Shown here piece by piece: positions 8,066 through 18,000 of a DNA stretch of 42,429 nt. A program made the position numbers and the translations under genes. Position 1 is the first letter of the stretch. Every line of letters starts with the position of its first letter. The stretch lies in the NCBI GenBank assembly GCA_003166865.1, contig PMUP01000041.1, positions 387,429 through 429,857 on the forward strand, given 5' to 3'. This DNA is from Bryobacterales bacterium (GTDB lineage: Bacteria > Acidobacteriota > Terriglobia > Bryobacterales > Bryobacteraceae). The notes below the pieces were generated by a model, which did not search any database, had not been told where the DNA came from, and worked only from the letters and a program-made list of their open reading frames with translations.

Positions 8066-8965
8066 ATGAAAACCACCCTCTTTGCATTTTCATTCGCGGT
8101 GCTCGCGGCCACCGTCTATGCGCAAGCTCCGCAACCCGATTTCAGCAAAGTGGAGATCAAGACCACTAAGATCAGCAACAATTTCTACACCCTCGAAGGC
8201 CAGGGAGGCACCATCGGCGTCCTGGTGGGACCGGACGGAATCTTCATGGTGGATTCGCAATTCGCTCCGCTATCGCAAAAGATAGCCACGGCCATCCATC
8301 AGATTTCCGACAAACCGATTCGCTTCATGGTGAACACGCACGTCCACGGTGATCATACCGGCGGCAATGAAAATTTCGCCAAGATGGGCGCCACCATCTT
8401 CTCGCGCGATGAACTGCGCTGGCGTTTGGCCCATCCGTCGCCTGGCGCCAACGGCGCGCCCGGAGTGCCTGCTCCCGCCGCCGCGCTCCCGGTCGTAACC
8501 TATGATGGTCCGGTGACCATCCATATGAATGGCGAGGACGTGCATTTGATTCCGATTCTTCGCGCCCACACCGATGGCGACACTTTGGTGTATTTCCCTT
8601 CGAACGACGTGCTGATGACGGGCGACTACTTCCGATCGATCCAGTACCCGAACATCGACCGCGCCAATGGCGGATCGTTGGACGGGATGATCGAGGGCCT
8701 CGGCATTACGATTGGCATGGCCGGTCCAAAGACAAAAATCATTCCTGGACACGGCGCCACGGTCGATCGCGCCGCGCTTACCGCACATCGCGATATGATT
8801 CTCGTGGTTCGCGACAAGGTCGCGGCGTTGGTGCAGCAGGGCAAAACCGTGGAAGAGGTTCTCGCGGCCAAGCCCACGTCCGACTACGATGCCATCGTCC
8901 CCAACTCATCCACCACCTCCGAGCGCTTTGTCCGGCAATTGTACGCGGAGCTCAAGACCAACTAA
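8066..8965 (+). CDS. Secreted metallo-beta-lactamase-fold hydrolase
   Basis: A 299-residue exported protein with a signal peptide (residues 1-19, ending VYA). The MBL metal ligands are all present: H92-x-H94-x-D96-H97 (THVHGDH), H168 (RAHTDGD), D187 (MTGDYF) and H229 (PGHG), so it should bind two zinc or iron ions. The layout resembles periplasmic MBL proteins of the cyclase/quinoprotein-relay type rather than true class B beta-lactamases; the substrate is unknown. The redoxin follows after 32 bases and the cytochrome/copper protein after that, so these three form a probable operon. Upstream, TAGACT at 8052-8057 lies only eight bases before the ATG and no Shine-Dalgarno is visible, hinting at a leaderless message. 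Confidence 0.9.
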   Translation: MKTTLFAFSFAVLAATVYAQAPQPDFSKVEIKTTKISNNFYTLEGQGGTIGVLVGPDGIFMVDSQFAPLSQKIATAIHQISDKPIRFMVNTHVHGDHTGGNENFAKMGATIFSRDELRWRLAHPSPGANGAPGVPAPAAALPVVTYDGPVTIHMNGEDVHLIPILRAHTDGDTLVYFPSNDVLMTGDYFRSIQYPNIDRANGGSLDGMIEGLGITIGMAGPKTKIIPGHGATVDRAALTAHRDMILVVRDKVAALVQQGKTVEEVLAAKPTSDYDAIVPNSSTTSERFVRQLYAELKTN

Positions 8966-8997
8966 ACCGCCTCAGAACCGAGTAAACTAAAAGGATA

Positions 8998-9561
8998 ATG
9001 CTCCGAGTTCTTCTGGGCGCTGCGCTCCTGTGCGCCGCGGCGCTGGCTGTTGGCCGCCCCGAGTTCGCATTGCGCGACACCCGCAACGCCGTTCATTCCC
9101 CGGAAGAATGGAACGGAAAAAAGGCCGTCGTCGTATTCTTTACGACCACGGATTGCCCTTTGAGCAACAATGACATTCCAGAAATGAATCGGACCCGGCG
9201 CGACTACGAAGCCCGAGCCGTAGCGTTCTACGCGGTGCAAGCAGACACCACCATCGCCGACGCCGACGTGCTGCAGCACACCAAGGACTACCAATTCACT
9301 TTCCCCGTGCTTTTCGATCCCCATCAGATCCTGGCGAAAATGACCGGGGCGACCACCATTCCGTCAGCGGCCGTGCTCGCTCCCGATGGGACGCTGCTTT
9401 ACTTGGGCCGCATCGACAATCGGGTGGAAGATTTCAACATACGGCGCTCTGAGCCAACCAAGTTCGACTTGCGAGAGGCCCTGGACGCCGTGCTCGCCGG
9501 CAAGCCCGTCCTTCATCCCCGAACCAAAACGTTCGGGTGTGCGATCAATCCCGTGAAATAG
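8998..9561 (+). CDS. Exported redoxin-family (thioredoxin-fold) protein with a single active-site cysteine
   Basis: A 187-residue protein with an N-terminal signal peptide or anchor (residues 1-18) and a thioredoxin/AhpC-TSA-type fold. The active-site loop is TTDCPLSN, with C53 but no second CxxC cysteine. A second cysteine, C181, lies in the conserved tail TKTFGCAI that typifies a subgroup found next to cytochrome c/copper-monooxygenase-like proteins in Acidobacteriota and Planctomycetota. The cis-proline motif (TTIPSAAVL) is present. A GGATA site just precedes the ATG. It is 12 bases from the next gene; a role in delivering copper or handling the thiols of that partner is inference. Confidence 0.85.
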   Translation: MLRVLLGAALLCAAALAVGRPEFALRDTRNAVHSPEEWNGKKAVVVFFTTTDCPLSNNDIPEMNRTRRDYEARAVAFYAVQADTTIADADVLQHTKDYQFTFPVLFDPHQILAKMTGATTIPSAAVLAPDGTLLYLGRIDNRVEDFNIRRSEPTKFDLREALDAVLAGKPVLHPRTKTFGCAINPVK

Positions 9562-9573
9562 AGGTAACGCATT

Positions 9574-11046
9574 ATGAAACAATTTCCTGTCATTTCGTTT
9601 AGCTTGGTCGCGCTCGCGACCACCCTGGGAGCCGCGGCGCCGCCCACCTTCAACCGGGACATCGCGCCAATCCTCTACGCCAACTGCGCCACCTGCCATC
9701 GCCCCGGCGAAGTAGCGCCGTTTCCTTTGCTCACCTACCAGGATGCTTCCAAGCGAGCTGCTTTGATCTCAGGCGCTGTCAGCGGCCGCTTCATGCCGCC
9801 TTGGAAAGCCGAGCCTGGATTCGGTGATTTCGCGGGTGAGCGCCGTCTCACCGACGCGCAAATCGCGCTGATCTCAGATTGGGCCAAAGCCGGCGCGCCC
9901 GAAGGCGACCCGAGCGACAAGCCCCAGCCCCCCAAGTTCACCGAGGGATGGCAAGGCGGCCAGCCGGATCAAGTGCTCACCATCCCAGTGAAGTATGCGT
10001 TGCCCGCCGATGGTCCCGATCAGTACCGCTGCTTCGTTCTTCCCACCGGCCTCGATCATGACGTGTATCTCGACGGCACCGAGTTCCGCCCCGAGAACCG
10101 GCGCATTGTGCATCACGCTCTGGTCTTTTTGGACGCGAGCGGCCAAGCCAAAAAGATGGCCGATGCGAGTCCGGATGGAAGCTATCCCTGTTTCGGCGGA
10201 CCAGGCTTCCCGGCGGCTGGATTGATTGGAGGATGGGCGCCCGGTTTGACCCCACTGCCGCACGATCCGTCAGTTTCGCAGCCGATTCGCAAGGGCATGG
10301 ATGTGGTGATTCAGATTCACTACCATCCTTCCGGAAAACCCGAACAGGATCAATCGTCCTTAGGGCTGAGTTTTTCGGGCCCGCCAACCAAAGGCCGCAC
10401 ATCGGTTCTGTTGTTCGATCATCAATTGGATATCGCGCCCGGAGACGCGAACTACGTCGCCAAAGCATCGCTCACTTTGCCGCGCGATGTTCAACTCGCC
10501 GGCGTAACTCCGCATGCGCACTACTTGTGCAAGGACATGAAAGTGACAGCGACGTTGCCGGATGGCTCCACCAAGCCGCTGATCTGGATCAAGGATTGGG
10601 ATTTCAACTGGCAGAACGCCTACCGCTATCGCACGCCGATCGATCTGCCAAAGGGCACGCGAATCGATCTCGTTTACACCTTCGACAACTCGGAGAACAA
10701 CCCGCACAATCCAGTGCACCCGCCGGTACACATTCATTGGGGCGAGGAGACCAAGGACGAAATGGCTCTGGTTTTCCTAACCGTATTGCTGCCGACGACC
10801 GACGACACTCGCGACCTGCAGCGCGACGTTGGCCGGCAGTACGTGGAACAATTCTTGAGCCAGGTCCGGACGCTGGACGATCTGCCGTATGAAATGCTGT
10901 CGCCCGACGCCGTCACCAGATTGACGCAAGTATTCAAAATGTTCGACAAGAACAGCGATGGCAGGCTCGACGACGGCGAGCGAACCGCCATGCTGGCGTT
11001 CGTGAAGAACTTCCAGGAACACCAGCAGCAGCAGGCAAAACCCTAG
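9574..11046 (+). CDS. Cytochrome c / copper type II monooxygenase-like protein with EF-hand tail
   Basis: A 490-residue exported protein (signal peptide about 1-21) with three parts. A cytochrome c domain (about 27-108) has haem motif C38-A-T-C41-H42 and candidate axial M74. A copper type II ascorbate-dependent monooxygenase-like core (about 130-405) has the H180-H181 pair, H249-Y-H251, H314-A-H316 and M322, consistent with two separate copper sites as in PHM/DBH enzymes. A C-terminal EF-hand calcium loop is canonical: D458, N460, D462, R464, D466, E469. The gene follows MBL and redoxin genes in a likely operon and converges on the PQQ dehydrogenase. A periplasmic oxidase or hydroxylase fed electrons through its own haem is the reasonable inference; the substrate is unknown. 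Confidence 0.87.
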   Translation: MKQFPVISFSLVALATTLGAAAPPTFNRDIAPILYANCATCHRPGEVAPFPLLTYQDASKRAALISGAVSGRFMPPWKAEPGFGDFAGERRLTDAQIALISDWAKAGAPEGDPSDKPQPPKFTEGWQGGQPDQVLTIPVKYALPADGPDQYRCFVLPTGLDHDVYLDGTEFRPENRRIVHHALVFLDASGQAKKMADASPDGSYPCFGGPGFPAAGLIGGWAPGLTPLPHDPSVSQPIRKGMDVVIQIHYHPSGKPEQDQSSLGLSFSGPPTKGRTSVLLFDHQLDIAPGDANYVAKASLTLPRDVQLAGVTPHAHYLCKDMKVTATLPDGSTKPLIWIKDWDFNWQNAYRYRTPIDLPKGTRIDLVYTFDNSENNPHNPVHPPVHIHWGEETKDEMALVFLTVLLPTTDDTRDLQRDVGRQYVEQFLSQVRTLDDLPYEMLSPDAVTRLTQVFKMFDKNSDGRLDDGERTAMLAFVKNFQEHQQQQAKP

Positions 11047-11079
11047 CTTTTCTGAGCCGCGCGCGTGAGCAAGCGGTTC

Positions 11080-13233
11080 TTAGCGCTTCTCGGGCAGCGC
11101 GTAAGCCACGTACGCGCCGGCTTTTTGTGCCGATGGACCGCCCATGATTCCGTTGCCCGTGGCAACGCACAGCACGATGTACTCGCGTCCGCCAACTTCA
11201 TACACCGCGGGCACGCCTTCAGATGCTTCCGCAATGCTGGTCTCCCAGATCACCTTGCCCGTGTCTTTGTCGTAGGCGCGGAACTTGCGATCCGAAGTCG
11301 TCGCCGCGAGAAGCAACCCGCCCGCTGTCGCGATCAATCCGCCGCGCGGCCAATGGCTGCCAGTGTCCGTGTGACCGTCCGCGGCCAGCGCCGTCACTTC
11401 CCCGAGCGGCACCTGCCACTTGATGGTGCCCGTGTTCAGATCGTACGCCGTCAATTGCGACCATGGCGGACCAATGGCCGAGAGCCGGTTGCTGGCGAGC
11501 AGAAAATCAATCGGCGACCAATAGCGTTGCGGCGTAGCAGCTGGATCGGCAAGCGGAATCAAGGCGGCGAAGGACCTTCCAGAGGGTGGAGGGGACGCCG
11601 TTCCAGGCATTGCCAGATAAGCGACCAGCGCATCGAGCTCGCGCGGCGTGAGCTGCGAGAACCCAGGCATACGGCCTTGGCCGCTTTGAACGACGGACTT
11701 GATTTGATCGGCCGTCAAGCGCGTCGTGATATCGGTGAGCGCCGGGATTGCGCCGGCTTGACCGGCCCGGTCGGCGCCATGGCATCCAGCGCAGTTTTGA
11801 GAATAGATGGCCGGGCCGTTCGGGGGTCCAGTGCGCGGAGGTCGCGTGTCGAGCTTGAGAAACGTCGGCAGCTCCTTGGATTCCACGTACAGCAGGCCAG
11901 CCGATGGATCGACCGCTGAGCCGCCCCAGTTCCCTCCCCCGTTGTGGCCCGGCATTTGGATGCTGCCCCGCAAGCTCGGCGGCGTGTACAGCCCTTCGTT
12001 GCGAGCACTCAGAATTTTGTCGCGCAAGCTGGCGCGCTCGGCCTCTGGAATAAACGGATTCAGCTCATCGGCCGAAAACTTTTGCCGCGCGAACGGAGGC
12101 GGCTTGGTCGGGAAAGGCTGCGTCGGCCACGATTCTTCGCCGGGGACGTCGGATTTTGGCACCGCTCGCTCTTCAATGGGCCAAAGCGGCGCACCTGTGA
12201 CGCGATCGAACACGAATAAAAATCCCATTTTGGTGGGCTGCGCGACCGCGTCCACCATCTTGCCGTCATGGCGAACCGTCAGCAGTTTCGGCGCGGCGGG
12301 CGTATCGTAATCCCACAAGTCATGGTGGACGAACTGAAAATGCCACAGCCGCTTTCCAGTGCGGGCATCCAGCGCGAGCAGGCAATTGCCAAACAGGTTC
12401 TGGCCCTTTCGATCCCCGCCGTAAAAGTCGTAGTTGGGCGACGCCAGCGGAACATAGACGATGCCGCGCTTGTCATCCAGCGTCATCTCGCTCCAGTTTT
12501 GATCGCCCCCCACGGTTTTCCAGGCGTCCTGGGGCCAGGTATCGTATCCGAATTCGCCCGGATGCGGAATGGTGTGAAAGACCCAGGCGAGCTTGCCGGT
12601 CTTGACGTCAAACGCACGGATGATACCGGGACTTGACGTATCATACTCGCCGCTGGCGGCCGATCCCAGAATGATCAGGTTCTCAAACACGCGGCCGGGC
12701 GTGTTGTTTTGAATGCGCGTGAGCGTTTTCGGATCGCGGTCGAAGCCGACGCGCAGGTCCGATCGGCCATTCTCACCAAACGATGGAATCGACTGGCCGG
12801 TGCGCGCATCGATGGCGACAAGATTATTGTCGACGCAATAGAGCAGCCGCCGGTCGGAGCGGTCTTTGCTCTCCCAATAGTTGACTCCGCGCGCGGTGAT
12901 GGCCCGCGTGTTGTTGGGATGGACCCAGATTTCGCGGCCCGTGGCGGCATCCAGCGCGACAATCGAATTGTTCTTGGCCTGAACATACATCACGCCGTCG
13001 ACGATCACCGGGTTGAAGTCGTAGCTATTCTTGTCGCCGGTGGGGTAGCTCCACGCCACCTGCAACTGACTCACGTTCGACTTGTTGATCTGCTTGAGAC
13101 CGGAGTATTGCGCCGAGTCGGGTCCGCCGAGATAATCGCTCCAGCCCGTGTAGGAGCGTTCATCGGCCGCGAACAGCAGCGCGGCGATCCCGCAGAGACC
13201 GGCGAAAGAGCAAGCACGAATCCGCATCAGCAT
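11080..13233 (-). CDS. PQQ-dependent dehydrogenase with inserted cytochrome c domain
   Basis: A 717-residue exported quinoprotein (signal peptide about 1-23). The first 460 residues form most of an eight-bladed beta-propeller with the usual repeats ending in aromatic and Asp/Gly turns, for example LDAATGREIWVH, FDVKTGKLAWVF and LDARTGKRLWHF. A class I cytochrome c domain (about 470-550) interrupts the propeller: haem motif C481-A-G-C484-H485 and probable axial Met in GRMPGF. The last blades (about 575-717, including YDLNTGTIKWQVPLGE and YDKDTGKVIWETS) close the propeller. This order matches acidobacterial glucose/alcohol-type quinoprotein dehydrogenases, which oxidise sugars or alcohols in the periplasm. 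It converges tail-to-tail with the cytochrome/copper protein (33-base gap). Confidence 0.93.
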   Translation of the reverse strand: MLMRIRACSFAGLCGIAALLFAADERSYTGWSDYLGGPDSAQYSGLKQINKSNVSQLQVAWSYPTGDKNSYDFNPVIVDGVMYVQAKNNSIVALDAATGREIWVHPNNTRAITARGVNYWESKDRSDRRLLYCVDNNLVAIDARTGQSIPSFGENGRSDLRVGFDRDPKTLTRIQNNTPGRVFENLIILGSAASGEYDTSSPGIIRAFDVKTGKLAWVFHTIPHPGEFGYDTWPQDAWKTVGGDQNWSEMTLDDKRGIVYVPLASPNYDFYGGDRKGQNLFGNCLLALDARTGKRLWHFQFVHHDLWDYDTPAAPKLLTVRHDGKMVDAVAQPTKMGFLFVFDRVTGAPLWPIEERAVPKSDVPGEESWPTQPFPTKPPPFARQKFSADELNPFIPEAERASLRDKILSARNEGLYTPPSLRGSIQMPGHNGGGNWGGSAVDPSAGLLYVESKELPTFLKLDTRPPRTGPPNGPAIYSQNCAGCHGADRAGQAGAIPALTDITTRLTADQIKSVVQSGQGRMPGFSQLTPRELDALVAYLAMPGTASPPPSGRSFAALIPLADPAATPQRYWSPIDFLLASNRLSAIGPPWSQLTAYDLNTGTIKWQVPLGEVTALAADGHTDTGSHWPRGGLIATAGGLLLAATTSDRKFRAYDKDTGKVIWETSIAEASEGVPAVYEVGGREYIVLCVATGNGIMGGPSAQKAGAYVAYALPEKR

Positions 13234-13270
13234 CCCCTCCAGCTAAGGACAATATCACGTTCAGTCAGGG

Positions 13271-13322
13271 AGTGGTCTGGCGGCCATCAACAGCCAGTTG
13301 AAGCCAAGTGGATATGACCACT
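13271..13322. promoter_or_regulatory. Inverted AGTGGTC...GACCACT upstream of MocR gene
   Basis: AGTGGTC at 13271-13277 and GACCACT at 13316-13322 form a perfect 7-bp inverted pair separated by 38 bases. They lie in the gap between the divergent PQQ dehydrogenase and MocR-type regulator genes. MocR proteins are dimeric and often bind paired half-sites between divergent genes; that these are its sites is inference. Confidence 0.35.
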
Positions 13323-13360
13323 ATCATTGGACATTGAACCAGCGTGCCTCAAATCCTGCG

Positions 13361-14890
13361 ATGAAAAAGAAGCCGCACGGCGCCGCGGTGCCGATGATCG
13401 CCGTGCACCGTAAAGGTAAAAAGCCGCTCCACCGTCAGATCTACGACGCGTTTCGCACGATGATCCTCGAACGCAGATTGCAACCGGGTCAACAGATTCC
13501 GTCGACGCGAGCTTTAGCCGGCGAACTGGGGATTTCGCGGATTCCCGTGCTGGGCGCCTATGCTCAACTCCTCGCCGAAGGATACATCGAAAGTCGTTCA
13601 GGCGCGGGCACGTTTGTAACGAGTTCGCTTTCCGACCAGTTCCTCGGCGCGCGTCCAACTGTGGTGGCCAGCGTCGTGAGTGATCCAGCGTCGGATGCCA
13701 TTTCACGCGTCTCCAGGCTTCTGCCGGTGGAGGGAACACCGTGGTTCCTGGGCTCGGGCGCTTTCAGTGTCGGGCAGATCGCTTACGATCATTTTCCGTT
13801 TCGCGTCTGGTCCGACCTGGTAACGTACCATGCGCGAAGAGTGCGCGCCAGCTCGATGAACTATTCGGATCCGATGGGATCGGAGGATTTTCGTGAGGTC
13901 ATCGCGGGCTATCTTCGAACGGCCCGAGCCGTTCATTGCGAGGCCTCTCAGATCATGGTGGTAAACGGTTCGCAGCACGCGCTGGATCTGTCGGCCCGTG
14001 TTCTGCTCGATCCGGATAGCCCAGTCTGGATCGAGGAGCCCGGCTACGTATTTCTGCGGCACGCTCTGACGCTTTCCGGTTGCCGGCTGGTTCCCGTGCC
14101 GGTGGATAGCGAGGGATTGGATGTTGCGGCCGGCATCAAGCTGTGCCGCAACGCGCGCGTAGCCTACGTCACACCCTCGCATCAGTATCCGCTCGGCGCT
14201 ACCATGAGCGCCGCGCGCCGCCTGCAACTTCTCGAATGGGCGCATAGCGTCGGTGCGTGGATCGTCGAGGATGACTATGATAGCGAGTACCGCTATGAAA
14301 GCATGCCGGTCGCGTCCATGCAGGGACTCGATCCCGGCGCTCGCGTGATTTACATTGGAACCTTCAGTAAGGTACTCTTTCCGTCGCTTCGTCTCGGATA
14401 CATGGTGATTCCCCCCGCTCTTGTAAGCCGCTTTCTCACGGTCCGGCAGACCAATGATCTCTGCCCGTCACACCTGTATCAGGCAGCGCTGGCCGATTTC
14501 ATCAGCGCCGGTCATTTCACGCGGCACATCCGGAAGACCCGGCAGTTGTACGCCGAGCGCCGCAATGCGCTCGCGCTAGCCCTGCGGAGAGAGTTCAGCT
14601 CCGAGATAGAGCGCTCCGAGATGGAAATTCTTGGCGCGGAAGCCGGCATGCACCTGGTAGTCACGCTTCCGCCAGGGTTGTCCGACCAGAAGATCTCGGC
14701 CCGCGCCGCGCAGGAAAATCTTTGGCTTTGGCCCCTTTCCGCCGCGTACGCGAGCCCGCATGTCCGCCAAGGCTTCATTCTGGGCTTTGGGGGCACGAAA
14801 GCGGATGAAATGCTTCATCAAGTGCGGCGCCTGCGAAAGGCCATGCGTAATGAAAGTGGCTATGGGGGGCGGACGCAGAGTGGTCATTGA
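13361..14890 (+). CDS. MocR/PdxR-type regulator: GntR DNA-binding domain fused to PLP aminotransferase fold
   Basis: A 509-residue regulator. The N-terminal winged helix (about 12-85: LHRQIYDAFRTMILE, LQPGQQIPSTRALAGELG) is GntR-like. A fold-type I aminotransferase domain fills the rest, with the PLP aspartate region (IVEDDYDSEYRY) and the Schiff-base lysine K337 in GTFSKVLFPSLRLGY, so PLP or a PLP-amino acid adduct is the expected effector. I choose ATG 13361 because recognisable homology begins soon after it; the frame is open to a TTG at 13298, which has no better ribosome site. It is divergent from the PQQ dehydrogenase and upstream of the TonB receptor, either of which could be its target. 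Confidence 0.9.
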   Translation: MKKKPHGAAVPMIAVHRKGKKPLHRQIYDAFRTMILERRLQPGQQIPSTRALAGELGISRIPVLGAYAQLLAEGYIESRSGAGTFVTSSLSDQFLGARPTVVASVVSDPASDAISRVSRLLPVEGTPWFLGSGAFSVGQIAYDHFPFRVWSDLVTYHARRVRASSMNYSDPMGSEDFREVIAGYLRTARAVHCEASQIMVVNGSQHALDLSARVLLDPDSPVWIEEPGYVFLRHALTLSGCRLVPVPVDSEGLDVAAGIKLCRNARVAYVTPSHQYPLGATMSAARRLQLLEWAHSVGAWIVEDDYDSEYRYESMPVASMQGLDPGARVIYIGTFSKVLFPSLRLGYMVIPPALVSRFLTVRQTNDLCPSHLYQAALADFISAGHFTRHIRKTRQLYAERRNALALALRREFSSEIERSEMEILGAEAGMHLVVTLPPGLSDQKISARAAQENLWLWPLSAAYASPHVRQGFILGFGGTKADEMLHQVRRLRKAMRNESGYGGRTQSGH

Positions 14891-14912
14891 GTCCGGATAC
14901 CCCGCGCCTTAC

Positions 14913-14950
14913 GATTGACAGATCAATCCCCGCTACCGGCTTAGGCCGGT
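14913..14950. terminator. Two small hairpins after the MocR gene, weak terminator candidates
   Basis: GATTGA-CAGA-TCAATC (14913-14928) and ACCGGC-TTAG-GCCGGT (14935-14950) are adjacent perfect 6-bp stems with four-base loops, 20-60 bases after the regulator stop. Neither is followed by a T-tract, so intrinsic termination is doubtful. Confidence 0.3.
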
Positions 14951-15094
14951 TCCTGATTGCGCTCGCATAGATTCGACGGGCGATTTTGAGCCGCACAGCT
15001 AGGTTAGCTCTCAGCAGGCTCCCCGGCCCCCTTCACTGACTCGCAAAGTCTGCGAATTCCGTACGTCACGGTCAATCGATCGAGGAGAACGATT

Positions 15095-18000
15095 ATGGCC
15101 AATCGACAGACCCGAGTTGTTTCCGCGCGCTGCGCGTTTTTCGCGTTCCTGCTATTGCCAGTCACGCTAATGCCAGTGACGAGCTACGCGCAATCCACTT
15201 TCGGAGATATTCGGGGAACCACTCGCGATCCGGCTAATCTCGCTCTTGCTCAGGCCGTTGTCACCCTCCACAATCTCGACGACAACACAACCCGCTCCGC
15301 GCTCACCGATGGCAGCGGTGACTTCCTGTTCGAGAACCTTAAACCTGGACACTACACGCTAGTGGCCTCGAAAGAAGGGTTCGCGATGTCGCCGACCACC
15401 ACCGTGGAATTGGCCGCCCGCCAGAGCGCGCGCGTGGATCTGTCCTTATCGCTGGCACAAGTGCAGCAAAGCGTTAACGTGGAGGCCTCGGCACAGCAGA
15501 TCAACACCGAGAACGCCACGGTGGGCGACACCAGGAACACGGATCAACTGGTCCAGATGCCGCTCAATTTCCGAGCCCAGACCACCAGTCCGCTGGCTGC
15601 GCTGGCGCTTTCGCCGAGTGTCATCACGGATAGCCAGGGCAACATACAAGTCGGTGGCGCTACATATTCCATGACTGGCTTTTCCGTCGATGGAATTTCC
15701 ACGGCCAATGTCAGCAGCAACGGCTCTCTACAGAACGCCTACCCGTCGTCGGAAGGGCTGGCCGAGCTCAAAGTTACAGCGTTCAACAACAGCGCCGAAT
15801 TTTCCCAGGTGGCCGACATCACATTCATCACAAAAAGCGGGACCAACCAGTTTCACGGCAGCCTGTTCGAGTATCTGCAAAACGACGTACTGGACGCAAC
15901 CATCCTGAACTTCACGTCCAAGGCGCCCAAACGATTCAATACCTTCGGCGGCAGCTTGGGCGGTCCGGTGACCATTCCGCATCTCTATAGCGGCCGGGAT
16001 AAGACATTCTTCTTCGTCGATTACGAGGGCAATCGACGAAGAACAGCCAGTCCGGAGCAGGATCTTGTGCCGACACTGGCGGAACGAAACGGGGACCTGA
16101 GCGGCCTTCCCATCATAAATCCCACAACTGGCCAACCAACCAGCGTTTTGATCAATCCCTTAAGCGGCGGCGCGCCCTTTGCAAATAACACCATTCCGAA
16201 ATCGATGCTGAATCCGGTATCGCTAAAATTGCTGGATGGGTATTACCCCCTGCCCAATGTCAATTCCTCAGGGAGCAGCTACAACTATGAAGTGCTGCAG
16301 CCCACGCCCTCCAACACCAACGGCTTTGACGCCAGGCTGGATCACTACATCACTTCCAACCAGCAGATCTACGCCCGCTTCAGTTGGAAAAATCTCCTCT
16401 CGGAAGCGGGTCAATCCGGCCCAGTGAACCCTTTGCTGCCGAATGACATTGATACCGAGCACGATCGCAGCCTGATCGTTTCCTACAACTACACCATCAC
16501 TCCCAAGATGGTGAACGAGTTCCGCTTCGGTTTTACGAACAGTTTGATTTTCCAGCAGTTCCCGATCCAGGGCGCCACGGCCGACGACGAACTCGGCCTG
16601 ACTGGCATCAGTTTCGCCAATCATCCGACCACGGGAGCGTTTCCGACCTTCAATTTTTCCGACGGAACTGGCTTTACGCCAATCGGCCGCGACAAGGACG
16701 GACCCGGCGCTTCGCGAACCATGCAGTTTACCGACAATCTCAGCCGTACCATGGGAAAGCACACTGTCCGCATCGGCTTGGATGCCCGCAGAGTATTCTA
16801 CGAGACCGTGGTTCGATGGGGCCAATCGGACGATTTCGGCGCCTTCACGTTCAACCAGGGCGTCTTCACGGGAAGTTCCTTCGGCGATTTCTTGCTGGGC
16901 GCGCCTAACACGGATTTTATTGTGGCCAGCAGTCCCAATACGAACGAGCCGAGCGTTCAATGGGGGATCTACGCCCAGGATCAATGGCAGGTAACCGATC
17001 GCCTCACCGTGAACTTCGGTATGCGATGGGAAGTGCTTCCGGAATTCACGGAAAGACAAGGCGATATCGCCAACTTCGATCCGCGCAACGGCGATGTCGT
17101 GGTTCCCGACATTCTCTTAAACAAAACCGTGCCCTCCAGTCCGCTGCTGCAAGCGAACTATAACGCCTTTCTGGTCTCTTTCAATGCCTGCCAGTTGCCC
17201 ACCAGAAACATGTCGCTCCCTTGCTCGAATGTGGTTACCGCGAGCCAGGATCACTTGTCTCAGAGCCTGCGGAACACTTATTGGGGTGATTACGATCCGC
17301 GTATCGGCATCGCTTTCCGTCCGTTTCGAGATAATAAGACCGTCTTTCGCGCCGGGTTTGGCATTTTCACTCAAACCCCCTTGGGGCAGTTGGCCTACGA
17401 TTTTATCGGCATCCCGCTGGGAGCACCCTACACGTATTCGAACAACAACAACGGCGTGCCGCTGTTCATGTTTCCGCAAACCTCTCCTGCATCCACAACC
17501 GCGCAGTACGGAGGGACCGGATTTTACGATGGAATGAGCCCGAATTTCAAGGATCCTCAAACAGCGCAATGGAACGCAACCATCGAACGCCAGCTGACAA
17601 ATTCCCTGGCGGCACGAATCACCTATTCCGGGATGAATTCCTATCGGATGAGCGTGAAGGAGGATTACAACGCAATTCCCCCTAGCAAGCAGCCCTACGT
17701 ACCCAGTCCTTACGTCGATCCACGCGCTCCTTATCAGAACTGGGATGAGATAAACTACAGCGCGAACGCGGGTTTTTCTAACTACCAGGGGCTCACCCTG
17801 GAAGCGACCCAAAGGTTGTCTCACGGACTATACTTTCAAGCGAACTACACCTGGGCCCATAACATTAGCGATGCTCAAGGCGACGCTCCCGGCGGCTTTA
17901 CCTCGGAAAACCTCTTGTTTACCCCCTCCTACGATCAATTCGATCTGCGAGCGGCTCGCGGAAATGTGGCTGGCATGCCGCGGCAGCGGTTCTTGCTGAC

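Noticed and set aside
11065-11919. Plus-strand frame of 284 residues opposite the PQQ dehydrogenase
   Set aside because: Arg-rich with no recognisable motif; it mirrors the quinoprotein gene, whose motifs are unmistakable.
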